Below, one piece after another: positions 44,526 to 53,462 of a DNA stretch of 64,000 bases; the first letter of the stretch is position 1; each line of letters opens with the position of its first letter. The notes beneath the pieces are model-generated. The model had not been told where the DNA came from. It was given only the letters and a program-made list of their open reading frames with translations, and ran no database searches. This DNA is from Stenotrophomonas sp. 24(2023) (GTDB taxonomy: Bacteria > Pseudomonadota > Gammaproteobacteria > Xanthomonadales > Xanthomonadaceae): assembly GCF_030913365.1 (NCBI RefSeq), contig NZ_CP133160.1:3386001-3450000 (forward strand). Reading direction: 5' to 3'. A program made the position numbers and the translations under genes.

Positions 44526-45377
44526 TCAGCCCGGCGGCGGGCCGAGCTTCAGCGACAGGTCGATGGCCTGCACGTGCTTGGTCAGCGCGCCGATGGAAAT
44601 GCAGTCCACGCCGTCTTCGGCGATGGCGCGCAGGCCGTCCAGCCCGACGCTGCCGGAGACCTCCAGCGGGATGCGGCCGGCCGTGATGCGCACGGCCTGG
44701 CGGCGCATGCCGGCGTCGAAGTCGTCCAGCAGAATGCGTTCGCAGCCGGCTGCCAGGGCCTGCTGCAGCTGGTCCAGGTCTTCCACCTCCACCACCAGCG
44801 GCAGCTGCGGCCACATCGCCCGCGCGCTGGCCACCGCCGCGGCCAGCGAGCCGGCCGCGCGGATGTGGTTCTCTTTCAGCATCACCGTGTCGTACAGGCC
44901 GAAGCGGTGGTTGTCGCCGCCCCCGCAGCGCACGGCGTACTTCTGCGCCATGCGCAGGCCGGGCAGGGTCTTGCGGGTGTCCAGGATATGCGTGCCGGTG
45001 CCGGCCACGGCCGCGACGTAACGGGCGGTCGTGGTGGCGGTGCCGGACAGCGTCTGCAGGAAATTGAGCGAGGTACGCTCGGCGCTGACCAGGCTGCGGC
45101 TGCGGCCCTGCAGCAGGGCCAGCACGGTGCCGGCGGGTACGGCCTGGCCTTCCTCGACCTGCCAGTCGATCCGCACCTGCGGGTCCAGCGCCCGGTGGGT
45201 GGCATCGAACCAGGGCCGGCCCGCGATCACCCCGTCCTGCTTGCACAGCAGGTAGGCGATGTCGGGCTGGTCGGGCAGCAGCGCTGCGGTGACGTCACCG
45301 CTGCCGATGTCTTCGGCCAGCGCGCGGGCGACATCGGCCGCGACCTGGGCCGCATCCGGCGCCGGCAACCTGGTCAT
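44526..45377 (-). CDS. nadC: Nicotinate-nucleotide pyrophosphorylase (carboxylating)
   Basis: A 283-residue quinolinate phosphoribosyltransferase. Family signatures are EDIGSGDVTAALL, ERTSLNFLQTLSGTAT, DTRKTLPGLR, and the barrel end VEVEDLDQL, LLDDF, EVSGSVGLDGLRAIAE. It converts quinolinate and PRPP to nicotinate mononucleotide in NAD synthesis. The gene overlaps the Trm112-like gene by four bases, so the two are coupled. Confidence 0.95.
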   Translation of the reverse strand: MTRLPAPDAAQVAADVARALAEDIGSGDVTAALLPDQPDIAYLLCKQDGVIAGRPWFDATHRALDPQVRIDWQVEEGQAVPAGTVLALLQGRSRSLVSAERTSLNFLQTLSGTATTTARYVAAVAGTGTHILDTRKTLPGLRMAQKYAVRCGGGDNHRFGLYDTVMLKENHIRAAGSLAAAVASARAMWPQLPLVVEVEDLDQLQQALAAGCERILLDDFDAGMRRQAVRITAGRIPLEVSGSVGLDGLRAIAEDGVDCISIGALTKHVQAIDLSLKLGPPPG

Positions 45378-45643
45378 GCGCCGGGGAAACCGTCGATCTG
45401 CGCGGTCGGGATGGCTTCTTCGGCCAGCAGCACCGGAATGCCGTCCTCGACCCGGAACAGCTGCTTGCGGTCACGGCTGACCAGCACCTCGCGCAGGGGC
45501 TGCGCCAGCGGGTTGCCGTCGGCCTTGCTGACCGCACCGGCGGCGATCGCCCGGTTGAGCGCTTCCAGGCCGGCGGCCTCCAGCAGGGACAGGGGCTGGC
45601 GGGTGTCGGGCGACACCAGCAGGTCAAGCAGCTTGCGATCCAT
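45374..45643 (-). CDS. Trm112/YcaR family small protein
   Basis: An 89-residue Trm112-like protein (MDRKLLDLLVSPDTRQPLSLL, then VSRDRKQLFRVEDGIPVLL). The zinc-binding CPxC of many relatives is missing: the site reads SPDTRQ, so it does not bind zinc in that way. Eukaryotic Trm112 activates methyltransferases; bacterial roles are unclear. It is translationally coupled to nadC and divergent from purE. Confidence 0.85.
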   Translation of the reverse strand: MDRKLLDLLVSPDTRQPLSLLEAAGLEALNRAIAAGAVSKADGNPLAQPLREVLVSRDRKQLFRVEDGIPVLLAEEAIPTAQIDGFPGA

Positions 45644-45701
45644 GGTTCTTCGTCTTGCGTGGAAGACGGCTAGAATACGTCTTTAAGGTAGGTGACGGCC
45701 A

Positions 45702-46205
45702 ATGACCCCCAATCACACCGCGCCGCTTGTCGGCATCGTCATGGGTTCCCGCTCCGACTGGGAAACCATGCAGCACGCCGCCCAGAAGCTTGAAGCCCTG
45801 GGTGTTCCGTTCGAAGTGAAGGTGGTATCCGCCCACCGCACGCCGGACGTGTTGTTCAGCTATGCCGAACAGGCCGGCCCGCGCGGCCTGCGCGCGATCA
45901 TCGCCGGTGCCGGTGGCGCCGCGCACCTGCCGGGCATGCTGGCCGCCAAGACCGCCGTGCCGGTGCTGGGCGTGCCGGTGCAGTCCAAGGCCCTCAACGG
46001 CATGGATTCGCTGCTGTCGATCGTGCAGATGCCGGCCGGCATCCCGGTGGCCACCTTCGCCATCGGCAATGCCGGTGCCTCCAATGCCGCGCTGTTCGCC
46101 GCCGCCATGCTGGCCAGTGACCAGCCGGCCATCGGCCAGGCGCTGGACGGCTTCCGGGCGCGCCAGACCGAAGACGTGATGGCCCACGACGACCCGCGCC
46201 AATGA
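45702..46205 (+). CDS. purE: 5-(carboxyamino)imidazole ribonucleotide mutase
   Basis: A 167-residue class I PurE. The motifs [20 protein letters not shown] and [13 protein letters not shown] bind the ribonucleotide phosphate and carboxylate; His in SAHRTPD is catalytic. It converts N5-CAIR to CAIR in purine synthesis. Its stop overlaps the purK start (ATGA). A possible -10, TAGAAT at 45671-45676, lies 26 bases upstream without a clear -35. Confidence 0.96.
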   Translation: MTPNHTAPLVGIVMGSRSDWETMQHAAQKLEALGVPFEVKVVSAHRTPDVLFSYAEQAGPRGLRAIIAGAGGAAHLPGMLAAKTAVPVLGVPVQSKALNGMDSLLSIVQMPAGIPVATFAIGNAGASNAALFAAAMLASDQPAIGQALDGFRARQTEDVMAHDDPRQ

Positions 46206-47347
46206 GCCTGACCGTCGGCATCCTGGGCGGGGGACAGCTGGCCCGCATGATGGTCCTGGCCGGTGCGCCGCTGGGGCTGCGTTTCGAGCTGTACGACCCG
46301 GCGGCCGACGCCTGCAGCGGGCCGCTGGCGCCGCTGACCGTCGGGGCCTTCGATGACCGCCAGGCGCTGGCCGCTTTTGCGGCCAAGGTCGATGTGGTCA
46401 CCTTCGATTTCGAGAACGTGCCGGCCGACAGCGCGCAGTGGCTGGCCGGGCAGGTGCCGGTCTACCCGCCGCCGTCGGCACTGGCCGTGGCCCAGGATCG
46501 CCTCAGCGAGAAGACCTTGTTCCAGCAGCTGGGCATCCCGCTGCCGGCCTTCGCCGACATCCGCAGCCGCGACGAACTGGCCGCGAAGGCTGCCGAATTC
46601 GGCCTGCCGTGCATCCTCAAGACCCGCCGCCTCGGTTATGACGGCAAGGGCCAGTTCCGCCTGCGCAGCGAGGCCGACATCGACGCCGCCTGGGAGGCGC
46701 TGGGGGGCCAGGTAGAGCGTACCGGGCTGATCCTGGAAGGGTTCGTGGCATTCCAGCGCGAGGTCAGCGTGGTGGCCGTGCGTGGCCGCGATGGCAGCTT
46801 CCAGGCATGGCCGGTCACCGGTAACTGGCACGTCGATGGCGTGCTCTCGGCCAGCGTGGCCCCGGCCGTGCTGTCCGATGAGGAACACACCGCTGCGGTC
46901 GGCTATGCCCGCCGCGTGGCCGAACACCTGCAGTACGTGGGGGTGTTCGCGCTGGAGCTGTTCTGCCGTGATGGGCAGCTGCTGGCCAACGAGATGGCGC
47001 CGCGCGTGCACAACTCCGGGCACTGGACCATCGAAGGCAGCGAGACCTCGCAGTTCGAGAACCACCTGCGTGCCGTGCTGGGCCTGCCGCTGGGCAGCAC
47101 GCGCATGCTGGGCCATGCCTGCATGCTGAACTGGCTGGGCGCGATGCCCGACCCGGCACCGGTACTGGCCCAGGCCAGCGGCCACTGGCACGACTACGGC
47201 AAGCAGCCGCGCGACGGCCGCAAGGTGGGCCACGCCACCCTGCGTGACGACGATGCCGCTGCGCTGGCCGCTGCGCTGGAGCAGGTGGGTGAGGCATTGG
47301 GCCGCCAGGCCCAGGTCGCGCCGGCGGTCCGCACACTGCGCGGTTGA
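46202..47347 (+). CDS. purK: 5-(carboxyamino)imidazole ribonucleotide synthase
   Basis: A 381-residue ATP-grasp enzyme. It opens with [13 protein letters not shown]. The ATP-grasp core has [13 protein letters not shown] and [16 protein letters not shown], and the metal site reads [26 protein letters not shown]. PurK makes N5-CAIR from AIR, bicarbonate and ATP for PurE. It is translationally coupled to purE. Confidence 0.96.
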   Translation: MSLTVGILGGGQLARMMVLAGAPLGLRFELYDPAADACSGPLAPLTVGAFDDRQALAAFAAKVDVVTFDFENVPADSAQWLAGQVPVYPPPSALAVAQDRLSEKTLFQQLGIPLPAFADIRSRDELAAKAAEFGLPCILKTRRLGYDGKGQFRLRSEADIDAAWEALGGQVERTGLILEGFVAFQREVSVVAVRGRDGSFQAWPVTGNWHVDGVLSASVAPAVLSDEEHTAAVGYARRVAEHLQYVGVFALELFCRDGQLLANEMAPRVHNSGHWTIEGSETSQFENHLRAVLGLPLGSTRMLGHACMLNWLGAMPDPAPVLAQASGHWHDYGKQPRDGRKVGHATLRDDDAAALAAALEQVGEALGRQAQVAPAVRTLRG

Positions 47348-47463
47348 GCGGTGGCGTGCGGGGCAGGGGCCGCGCACGGATGCAACGTTGCAATGCGCCG
47401 GTGCACGCATCGGCGCGACCGCTGCAGTGGTAGCGTGGGACGCCTGTCACTGGAGTCACCACG

Positions 47464-47805
47464 ATGCTCGACTGGAATGCCTACCGCAAGGAACTGAAGG
47501 GCCGTATCGGCGAGATCGGCAAGCTCTCGCCCGATACCGTCAAGGGCTATGCAACCCTGGCCAATGCCGGCGCACAGACCGGCCATCTGGATGCCAAGAC
47601 CCGCGAACTGATCAGCCTGGCCGTGGCGGTGACCACCCGCTGCGATGGCTGCATCACCGTGCATGTCGATGCCGCGCTCAAGCAGGGCGCCAGCCGCGAG
47701 GAGATCGCCGAGGCGCTGGGCGTGGCCGTGGCCCTCAATGCCGGTGCCGCGCTGGTGTATTCGGCACGGGTGATGGATGCCGTGGCCGCGCACGAGGCCG
47801 CCTGA
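47464..47805 (+). CDS. Carboxymuconolactone decarboxylase/AhpD-like protein
   Basis: A 113-residue AhpD-fold protein. The redox pair C60-DG-C63 and H67 (CDGCITVH) are arranged as in alkylhydroperoxidase-like proteins, suggesting a thiol peroxidase or reductase role rather than lactone decarboxylation. It starts 116 bases after purK and may have its own promoter. The substrate is unknown. Confidence 0.85.
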   Translation: MLDWNAYRKELKGRIGEIGKLSPDTVKGYATLANAGAQTGHLDAKTRELISLAVAVTTRCDGCITVHVDAALKQGASREEIAEALGVAVALNAGAALVYSARVMDAVAAHEAA

Positions 47806-47886
47806 GCGGGGCCGACGCCGAGCCCCGCCCGGTACACCACCGTCCGGGCGCGTTGCCCGGGATCCGGCCATATCGGGCCGCCCCCG

Positions 47887-47908
47887 GTAGCGCCAGGGCA
47901 TGCCGGGC
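47887..47908 (+). repeat. Degenerate SMAG element
   Basis: A GTAG head followed by CGCCAGGGCATGCCGGGCG, an imperfect palindrome around CAT, in the gap between the AhpD-like gene and sodB, which converge. Confidence 0.6.
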
Positions 47909-47935
47909 GGGATGTCCCCCGCTCGCCGCAGCGCC

Positions 47936-48514
47936 TCAGCGCAGCTGGCTTTCAGCGAACTCCCAGTTGACCAGCTTCCAGAAGCCGTCCAGATAACGGG
48001 CGCGCTCGTTCTGGTAATCGGTGTAGTAGGCGTGCTCCCACAGGTCGCAGACCAGCAGCGGCGTGCTGTCCCCGGTCAGCGGAGTGCCTGCGTTGCGGGT
48101 GACCTGGATGCCCAGTTGCCCGCTGGGGTGCTGCACCAGCCAGGCCCAGCCCGAGCCGAACAGGCCCAGCGCGGCCTTGTTGAAGGCCTCGCGCAGCTGC
48201 GCGGCATCACCGAACTGGCGCTTGACCAGTTCGGCCAGCCGGCCCTGTGGTTCGCCGCCACCGCGCGGGCGCAGGCACTTCCAGTAGAACGCGTGGTTCC
48301 AGGCCTGCGCGGCCGCATCGAACAATGCGCCCTGGGCGTGGCGGACGATGTCCTCCAGCGGGGCATCGTCCCATTCGGTACCGGTGATGGCCGCATTGAC
48401 CGCATCCACATAGGCGCGGTGGTGGCGGCCATGATGCAGTTCCAGCACCTGGGGCGACAGGTGCGGCAGCAGGGCGGACGGGGCGTAGGGCAGGGCAGGC
48501 AGTTCGACGGGCAT
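47936..48514 (-). CDS. sodB: Superoxide dismutase [Fe]
   Basis: A 192-residue iron-type SOD. The metal ligands are H27 (ELHHGRHH), H74 (AWNHAFYW), D157 and H161 (CDLWEHAYY). Q70 just before AWNH and FGSGWAWLV favour the iron form over manganese. It removes superoxide in the cytoplasm. It is divergent from grxD, with start codons 120 bases apart; an iron-dependent pairing of the two is plausible, though no Fur box is visible in the gap. Confidence 0.94.
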   Translation of the reverse strand: MPVELPALPYAPSALLPHLSPQVLELHHGRHHRAYVDAVNAAITGTEWDDAPLEDIVRHAQGALFDAAAQAWNHAFYWKCLRPRGGGEPQGRLAELVKRQFGDAAQLREAFNKAALGLFGSGWAWLVQHPSGQLGIQVTRNAGTPLTGDSTPLLVCDLWEHAYYTDYQNERARYLDGFWKLVNWEFAESQLR

Positions 48515-48560
48515 GGACGGGTTCGTGGCCAGGGGGCGGCGGCAGCCGGTTCCATCGGCT

Positions 48561-48566
48561 TACAAT
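48561..48566 (+). promoter_or_regulatory. -10 element of grxD
   Basis: TACAAT lies 69 bases before the grxD GTG in the sodB-grxD divergent gap. The -35 region is GC-rich and poorly matched. Confidence 0.4.
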
Positions 48567-48634
48567 GGCGGCTAACGTGGGAAGTCTAGCCGACCGCCGC
48601 GGTCGGTTTGTCCGGCGAAGCAAGGAGTGTGGTT

Positions 48635-48955
48635 GTGGCGGTAATGCAGCAGATACAGGCCGAGGTCGATCGTTACCCGCTCGTGTTGTTCATGAAGGGC
48701 ACCCCGCAATATCCGACGTGCGGCTTCTCCAGCCGCGCGGTACAGGCGCTCATGGCCGCTGGCGCGGTGTCGCTGCGCACCGTCAACGTGCTGGAGGAGC
48801 CGGAAATCCGCGCCAACCTGCCACGCTTCTCCAACCTGCCGACGTTCCCGCAGCTGTTCATCAACGGCGAGCTGATCGGGGGCTGCGACATCGTGATGGA
48901 ACTGTTTGAATCCGGCGAGCTCAAGCGCATCGTCGAAGAGGCCACCCAGGGATGA
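48635..48955 (+). CDS. grxD: Monothiol glutaredoxin Grx4
   Basis: A 106-residue CGFS-type glutaredoxin. C29 is the active-site cysteine in PTCGFSSRAV, and FPQLFINGELIGGCDIVMEL is the glutathione-binding end. It carries [2Fe-2S] clusters with glutathione or BolA partners and helps iron-sulfur assembly. The GTG at 48635 is chosen because AAGGAG ends seven bases before it; an upstream TTG and GTG are worse placed. Its stop overlaps the SDR start (ATGA). Confidence 0.92.
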   Translation: MAVMQQIQAEVDRYPLVLFMKGTPQYPTCGFSSRAVQALMAAGAVSLRTVNVLEEPEIRANLPRFSNLPTFPQLFINGELIGGCDIVMELFESGELKRIVEEATQG

Positions 48956-49713
48956 GTGCCACGCCATCGCCGTCACCGGCTCCCGGGGCGCTCGATGGCC
49001 GGGTGATTCTTGTCGCCGGGGCGGGCGGTGGGCTGGGCAGTGCTGCAGCCGTGGCCGCCGCCGCCGCCGGGGCCACCGTGGTGCTGCTGGGGCGCAAGCC
49101 GCGCCGGCTGGACCGTGTCTATGCCCAGGTGCAGGCCGTCGGGCCCGAACCCCTGCTGTACCCGCTGGACCTGGAGGGGGCCAGCCCGGATGACTACGCC
49201 GAACTTGCCCGCGCACTGCAGGCCGAACTGGGGCGGCTGGATGGCGTGCTGGTCTGCGCGGCCCATTTCCCGGGGCTGACCCCGTTCGAGCTGGCCGACC
49301 CGGCCAGCTTTGCCCGCGCCGTGCATGTCACCCTCACCGCACCGGCCTGGCTGGCCCAGGCCTGCCTGCCACTGCTGCGCCAGGCGGAGGATGCGGCGCT
49401 GGTGTTCTGCGTGGATGCCCCGGAGCGGGTGGGGCGGGCCTACTGGGGCGGCTACGGCGCCGCCCAGCATGGGCTGCGCGGGCTGATCGGCAGCCTGCAC
49501 GACGAACTGGCCAACAGTCCGGTGCGGGTCAGTGGCTTGTCCCCCGGGCCATTGCGCACCGCGCTGCGTGCGCGGGCCTATTCGCTGGACCAGGACCCGC
49601 TGGCACAAGGGCCTGAACAGGCCGCGGCGGCGGCGGTGCAGCTGTTGTCCCCTGCAGGACAGGCGTGGCGGGGGCAGGTGCTGGACGTGACTGGAACGCC
49701 TGCACAGTTGTAA
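48952..49713 (+). CDS. Short-chain dehydrogenase/reductase (YciK-like)
   Basis: A 253-residue SDR. The N-terminal cofactor site VAGAGGGLGSAAAVAAA and the following GRKPRRLDRVY suggest NADP. The usual catalytic YxxxK is Y-x3-H (YGAAQHGLRG), so the Lys is not conserved and activity may be altered. The closest known form appears to be YciK, whose function is unclear. It is coupled to grxD by a four-base overlap. Confidence 0.8.
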   Translation: MSATPSPSPAPGALDGRVILVAGAGGGLGSAAAVAAAAAGATVVLLGRKPRRLDRVYAQVQAVGPEPLLYPLDLEGASPDDYAELARALQAELGRLDGVLVCAAHFPGLTPFELADPASFARAVHVTLTAPAWLAQACLPLLRQAEDAALVFCVDAPERVGRAYWGGYGAAQHGLRGLIGSLHDELANSPVRVSGLSPGPLRTALRARAYSLDQDPLAQGPEQAAAAAVQLLSPAGQAWRGQVLDVTGTPAQL

Positions 49714-49784
49714 TCGATCCAGCAAGGTGATGTGAAGAATCCGTCACGATCGCGTTGCGATGGGGTGCCGTTTGTCGCGTAACC

Positions 49785-49813
49785 GTCACAATCATCGCGT
49801 AGCGTGTTAATCT
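49785..49813 (+). promoter_or_regulatory. Candidate promoter of the Oar-like receptor
   Basis: GTCACA (49785-49790) and TAATCT (49808-49813) are 17 bases apart. The predicted leader is about 125 bases and contains an imperfect GC hairpin (49880-49898) followed by eight T (49903-49910), just before the ribosome site. This could terminate or slow transcription. Confidence 0.4.
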
Positions 49814-49944
49814 AGTGTTAACCGTTATGGCTACCTTCAGCCACGCGGTCGGGAACCCAGATCTTCAGTCCAGACAGCTGCCCGCAAGGCTGCTTGGGCG
49901 CGTTTTTTTTCCGCCATCGCCAACATGTATCGAGGCTACCCTAG

Positions 49945-52900
49945 ATGACCCACCCACTCCGGATGTCCAAGCTCACCCTTGGTCTCGTGGCTGCGCTCGC
50001 CGCCGCTCCCGCCTTCGCCCAGAGCACCTCCGCCGGTGTCGGCGGCCAGGTCGTGTCCGCAGCAGGCGCGCCTGTCGCCGGTGCTGAAGTCACCATCACC
50101 CACGTCGAATCGGGCACCGTTTCCCGTGCCGTCACCGACGCCTCGGGCCGCTACAACGCCCGCGGCCTGCGCGTGGGTGGCCCGTACACCATCACCATCA
50201 CCAAGCCGGGTGAAGGCACCAAGACCGAGGAAGGCGTCTTCCTGAACCTGAACCAGGTCAACACGGTCAATGCCAACCTGACCGGTGATGTGGCCGCCAC
50301 CAACCTGGGCGCGGTCCAGGTCGTCGCCGCCGCCGTGGGCAGCGAAGTGTTCAGCGCCTACAAGATGGGCACCGGCACCAACGTCAACCGCGAGTCGATC
50401 GAAGCGCTGCCGTCGGCCAACCGCAACATCCAGGATTACATCCGCCTCGATCCGCGCATCTCGCAGGTCAGCAAGGCCGACGGTGCGATCTCGGTGGGTG
50501 GCCAGAACACCCGTTACAACGCCATCCGCATCGACGGCATCGGCGCCGGCGATCCGTTCGGCCTGGAATCCAACAACCTGCCGACCGAGCGTCAGCCGGT
50601 GTCGATGGATGCGATCCAGGAAATCAACATCGACGTCGCCAACTACGACACCACCATCTCCGGTGGTACCGGTGCGGTGATCAACGCGGTGACCAAGTCG
50701 GGTACCAACAAGTTCGGTGGCACCGTGTACTACGCCTACCGCGACAAGGACATGGTGCGTGACAAGCTGGACGGCGTGAAGTTCAACGGCTTCGACGACG
50801 AAAAGACCTACGGCATGACCTTCGGCGGCCCGATCGTCAAGGACAAGCTGTTCTTCTTCGCCAACTACGAAAAGATGGAGCGTTCGGCGCCGGGCGTCAG
50901 CCTGTCCGATTCGCCGTACGGCAAGGGTACCGTCACCGACGCCGACATCGCCCGTGCGCAGCAGATCGCCAAGGGTTACGGCTTCGACGCCGGCTCGCTC
51001 GATGCCCCGGCCAACAAGACCGAGGTTGAAGAGTACGCGCTGAAGATCGACTGGAACATCAGCGAGCACCACCGCGCTGCGGTGCGCTACAACAAGATGG
51101 AACAGAACGTCGTCCGCTTCCCGCAGATCAGCAACAGCGCTGTGTCGCTGAACACGTTCTGGTACCAGCAGCCGAAGAACTACAAGTCCTGGATGGGTGA
51201 ACTGTTCAGCGACTGGTCCGAGAACTTCTCGACCGAGTTCAAGCTGTCGCACAAGGAATACACGGCGATCCGTACCCCGTACTCGTCGCTGCCGCAGATC
51301 CAGGTCCGTGGCTTCGGCGCCAGCGGCAATGACTCGCTGTACTTCGGTACCGAGCAGAACTCGCACGTGAACGCTGTCGAGAGCAAGGAACTGAGCGCCT
51401 TCGGTGCCGCCACCTGGTACGTTGGCGACCACACCATCAAGTTCGGTTTCGACTATTCCGACAACGATCTGATGAACTACTACGGCCGCAACGTCAACGG
51501 CACGTACGTGTTCAACAACCTCAATGACTTTGCCAGCGGCACCATCAACCAGTACATCGTCCGCGCCCCGCGCGCCGGTGGCAGCTACGATGACATCCCG
51601 GCCAAGTACAACCTGAAGAACACCGGCCTGTTCATCCAGGACAGCTGGGCGGTCAACAGCAACCTGACCGTGATGGGTGGCGTGCGCATCGACATCCCGG
51701 ACTTCGGTGACCAGCGCCTGTACAACCCGCGCATCATGGAACTGTACGGCTACGACAACACCAACACGGTGGATTCGAAGCTGGTGCAGCCGCGTGTCGG
51801 CTTCAACTACACCTTCGACAGCGACCGCCCGACCCAGCTGCGTGGTGGCGTGGGCCTGTTCGGCGGCGCCGCCCCGAACGTGTGGCTGGCCGGTACCTAC
51901 CAGAACACCGGTCTGAACTACACCGAGTACACCCTGAACAGCCCGTCGGGCAAGTTCTTCACCCCGAACATCGACCCGCCGTACATCCCGACCTCGGGTG
52001 CGGGCCGCCAGAACGTCGACATCGCCGCGCCGAACCTGAAGCTGCCGTCGGTGTGGAAGACCAACCTGGCCTTCGATCACGAGCTGCCGTGGTATGGCAT
52101 CGTCGCGTCGGCCGAGTTCCTGTACACCAAGGTCAACAACGCCATCTACTTCGAGCGTCTGGACCTGTACAACGGCAACGGCCAGTCCTACACCCGTATC
52201 GGCCAGGACGGTCGCCAGCTGTTCTGGAACGCCGCCGGTTACATCCCGTGCGTCGGCACGGCTGCAAGCCCGACCAACTGCTCGGTCCGCGAAGGCGCTA
52301 CTGCGCCGGGCACCACCCAGCGCGTGGGTGGCAAGAACTACCGTCCGGGTGACATCGGCGACGTGCTGCTGATGCGCAACACCGACAAGGGCAGCAGCCG
52401 CCAGTTCACCGTCGGCCTGAACAAGGCGCTGGAAAACAACTGGGGCTGGTCGCTGGCCTACACCTACACCGCCGCCAAGGAAGTCAGCCCGCTGACCAGC
52501 TCGCAGAACACCTCGAACTGGGGCAGCACGCTGATCGGCAACGCCAACGAAAACGTCGCCTATGATTCGCGCTATGCGATCAAGGACCGCGTGACCGGTT
52601 CGATCAACTGGAAGAAGGCGTTCTTCGGCAACTACAACACCAGCATCGGCCTGTTCTACGAAGGTCGTTCGGGTCGTCCGTTCAGCTACATCTATTACAA
52701 CGACCTCAACGGCGATGCCGCCTCGACCAGTGGCGCCGGCTTCTTCAACGACCTGTTCTACGTGCCGAACGGCCCGGGTGACGTCAAGTTCACCGGTGGC
52801 GCCGCGATGGAGAAGGCCTTCTTCGACTGGCTGGCCAAGAACCCGCAGCTGGCCAAGTACCAGGGCCAGATCGCCCCGGCCAATGCGTTCCGCACGAAGT

Positions 52901-53214
52901 GGATCAACAGCTTCGACGTGCGCATCAGCCAGGAACTGCCGGGCCTGTTCGAAGGCCACAAGACCGAGCTGGCGCTGGACATCATGAATGTCGGCAACCT
53001 GCTCAACAAGAAGTGGGGCCGCATCGAAGACTACGGCTTCAACTCGACCGCACGCGTGGCCAGCTACGCGGGTATCGACCCGGCAACCGGCAAGTACATC
53101 TACAACTTCACCGGCAGCACCGATACCCCGACCGTCCAGGAAAACAACAACGACAAGGGCAACACCGGCGTGTCGCGCTGGTCGATGCAGCTGACCCTGA
53201 AGTACAAGTTCTGA
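49945..53214 (+). CDS. Oar-like TonB-dependent outer-membrane receptor
   Basis: A 1089-residue receptor. A signal peptide (about 1-25, LTLGLVAALAAAPAFA) is followed by a carboxypeptidase-regulatory-like Ig fold (about 30-105, GGQVVSAAGAPVAGAEVTI). The plug (about 115-250, RNIQDYIRLDPRISQV) and a beta barrel ending in ...LTLKYKF with the terminal Phe needed for insertion complete it. The N-terminal fold and length fit Oar-like receptors, frequent in Xanthomonads and linked to vesicle or adhesion functions or unknown substrates. Expression is likely high: it has its own promoter and a strong terminator, and codon use is strongly biased toward C-ending codons. Confidence 0.9.
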   Translation: MTHPLRMSKLTLGLVAALAAAPAFAQSTSAGVGGQVVSAAGAPVAGAEVTITHVESGTVSRAVTDASGRYNARGLRVGGPYTITITKPGEGTKTEEGVFLNLNQVNTVNANLTGDVAATNLGAVQVVAAAVGSEVFSAYKMGTGTNVNRESIEALPSANRNIQDYIRLDPRISQVSKADGAISVGGQNTRYNAIRIDGIGAGDPFGLESNNLPTERQPVSMDAIQEINIDVANYDTTISGGTGAVINAVTKSGTNKFGGTVYYAYRDKDMVRDKLDGVKFNGFDDEKTYGMTFGGPIVKDKLFFFANYEKMERSAPGVSLSDSPYGKGTVTDADIARAQQIAKGYGFDAGSLDAPANKTEVEEYALKIDWNISEHHRAAVRYNKMEQNVVRFPQISNSAVSLNTFWYQQPKNYKSWMGELFSDWSENFSTEFKLSHKEYTAIRTPYSSLPQIQVRGFGASGNDSLYFGTEQNSHVNAVESKELSAFGAATWYVGDHTIKFGFDYSDNDLMNYYGRNVNGTYVFNNLNDFASGTINQYIVRAPRAGGSYDDIPAKYNLKNTGLFIQDSWAVNSNLTVMGGVRIDIPDFGDQRLYNPRIMELYGYDNTNTVDSKLVQPRVGFNYTFDSDRPTQLRGGVGLFGGAAPNVWLAGTYQNTGLNYTEYTLNSPSGKFFTPNIDPPYIPTSGAGRQNVDIAAPNLKLPSVWKTNLAFDHELPWYGIVASAEFLYTKVNNAIYFERLDLYNGNGQSYTRIGQDGRQLFWNAAGYIPCVGTAASPTNCSVREGATAPGTTQRVGGKNYRPGDIGDVLLMRNTDKGSSRQFTVGLNKALENNWGWSLAYTYTAAKEVSPLTSSQNTSNWGSTLIGNANENVAYDSRYAIKDRVTGSINWKKAFFGNYNTSIGLFYEGRSGRPFSYIYYNDLNGDAASTSGAGFFNDLFYVPNGPGDVKFTGGAAMEKAFFDWLAKNPQLAKYQGQIAPANAFRTKWINSFDVRISQELPGLFEGHKTELALDIMNVGNLLNKKWGRIEDYGFNSTARVASYAGIDPATGKYIYNFTGSTDTPTVQENNNDKGNTGVSRWSMQLTLKYKF

Positions 53215-53241
53215 TTCCTTTGAACTTGATGCAGTAACAAA

Positions 53242-53271
53242 GGAAACGGCCGGGGCGACCCGGCCGTTTCC
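53242..53271 (+). terminator. Terminator after the Oar-like receptor
   Basis: GGAAACGGCCGGG (53242-53254) pairs perfectly with CCCGGCCGTTTCC (53259-53271) around GCGA, a 13-base stem. It lies 27 bases past the stop. T content after the stem is modest. Confidence 0.8.
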
Positions 53272-53324
53272 CGTTGTGCCGAAATCCCTTGCAGCCCCGC
53301 CGGCAGGGGCGTAGCATCGCTATA

Positions 53325-53417
53325 CGTGCGCGGCCACCAGGCCGCCTGGCGGTCCCGGAAAGGTGAACGCAGGCAGCACGCATCCAACGGTCGGGTTTCC
53401 CGGCCGTTTTGCTTTTT
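53325..53417 (+). ncRNA. Candidate structured RNA or leader upstream of ppnN
   Basis: Between the receptor terminator and ppnN lies a GC-rich stretch with stacked hairpins: GCGGCC-ACCA-GGCCGC (53330-53345), then GCCTGGCG and CGCAGGC enclosing CCGGAAAGG (53344-53374). It ends in an intrinsic terminator, AACGGTCGGG paired with CCCGGCCGTT (53386-53408, one G-T pair), and TTTTGCTTTTT. Upstream, TATACG (53321-53326) may be a -10. The unit could be a small RNA or an attenuator controlling ppnN. I could not match it to a known class. Confidence 0.4.
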
Positions 53418-53462
53418 AAGGGGGCGGCGCTACAGTCGGAAACCTTGAAGGAAGCGAAAAAA

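Noticed and set aside
49936..52959. Long minus-strand open frame (1007 codons) opposite the Oar-like receptor
   Set aside because: It mirrors the codon structure of the real gene, which has a signal peptide, domains and a terminal Phe. The antisense product has no recognisable domain.
53325..53417. SRP 4.5S RNA
   Set aside because: The GGAA loop looked similar, but the conserved CAGG/AGCAG symmetric loop is absent.
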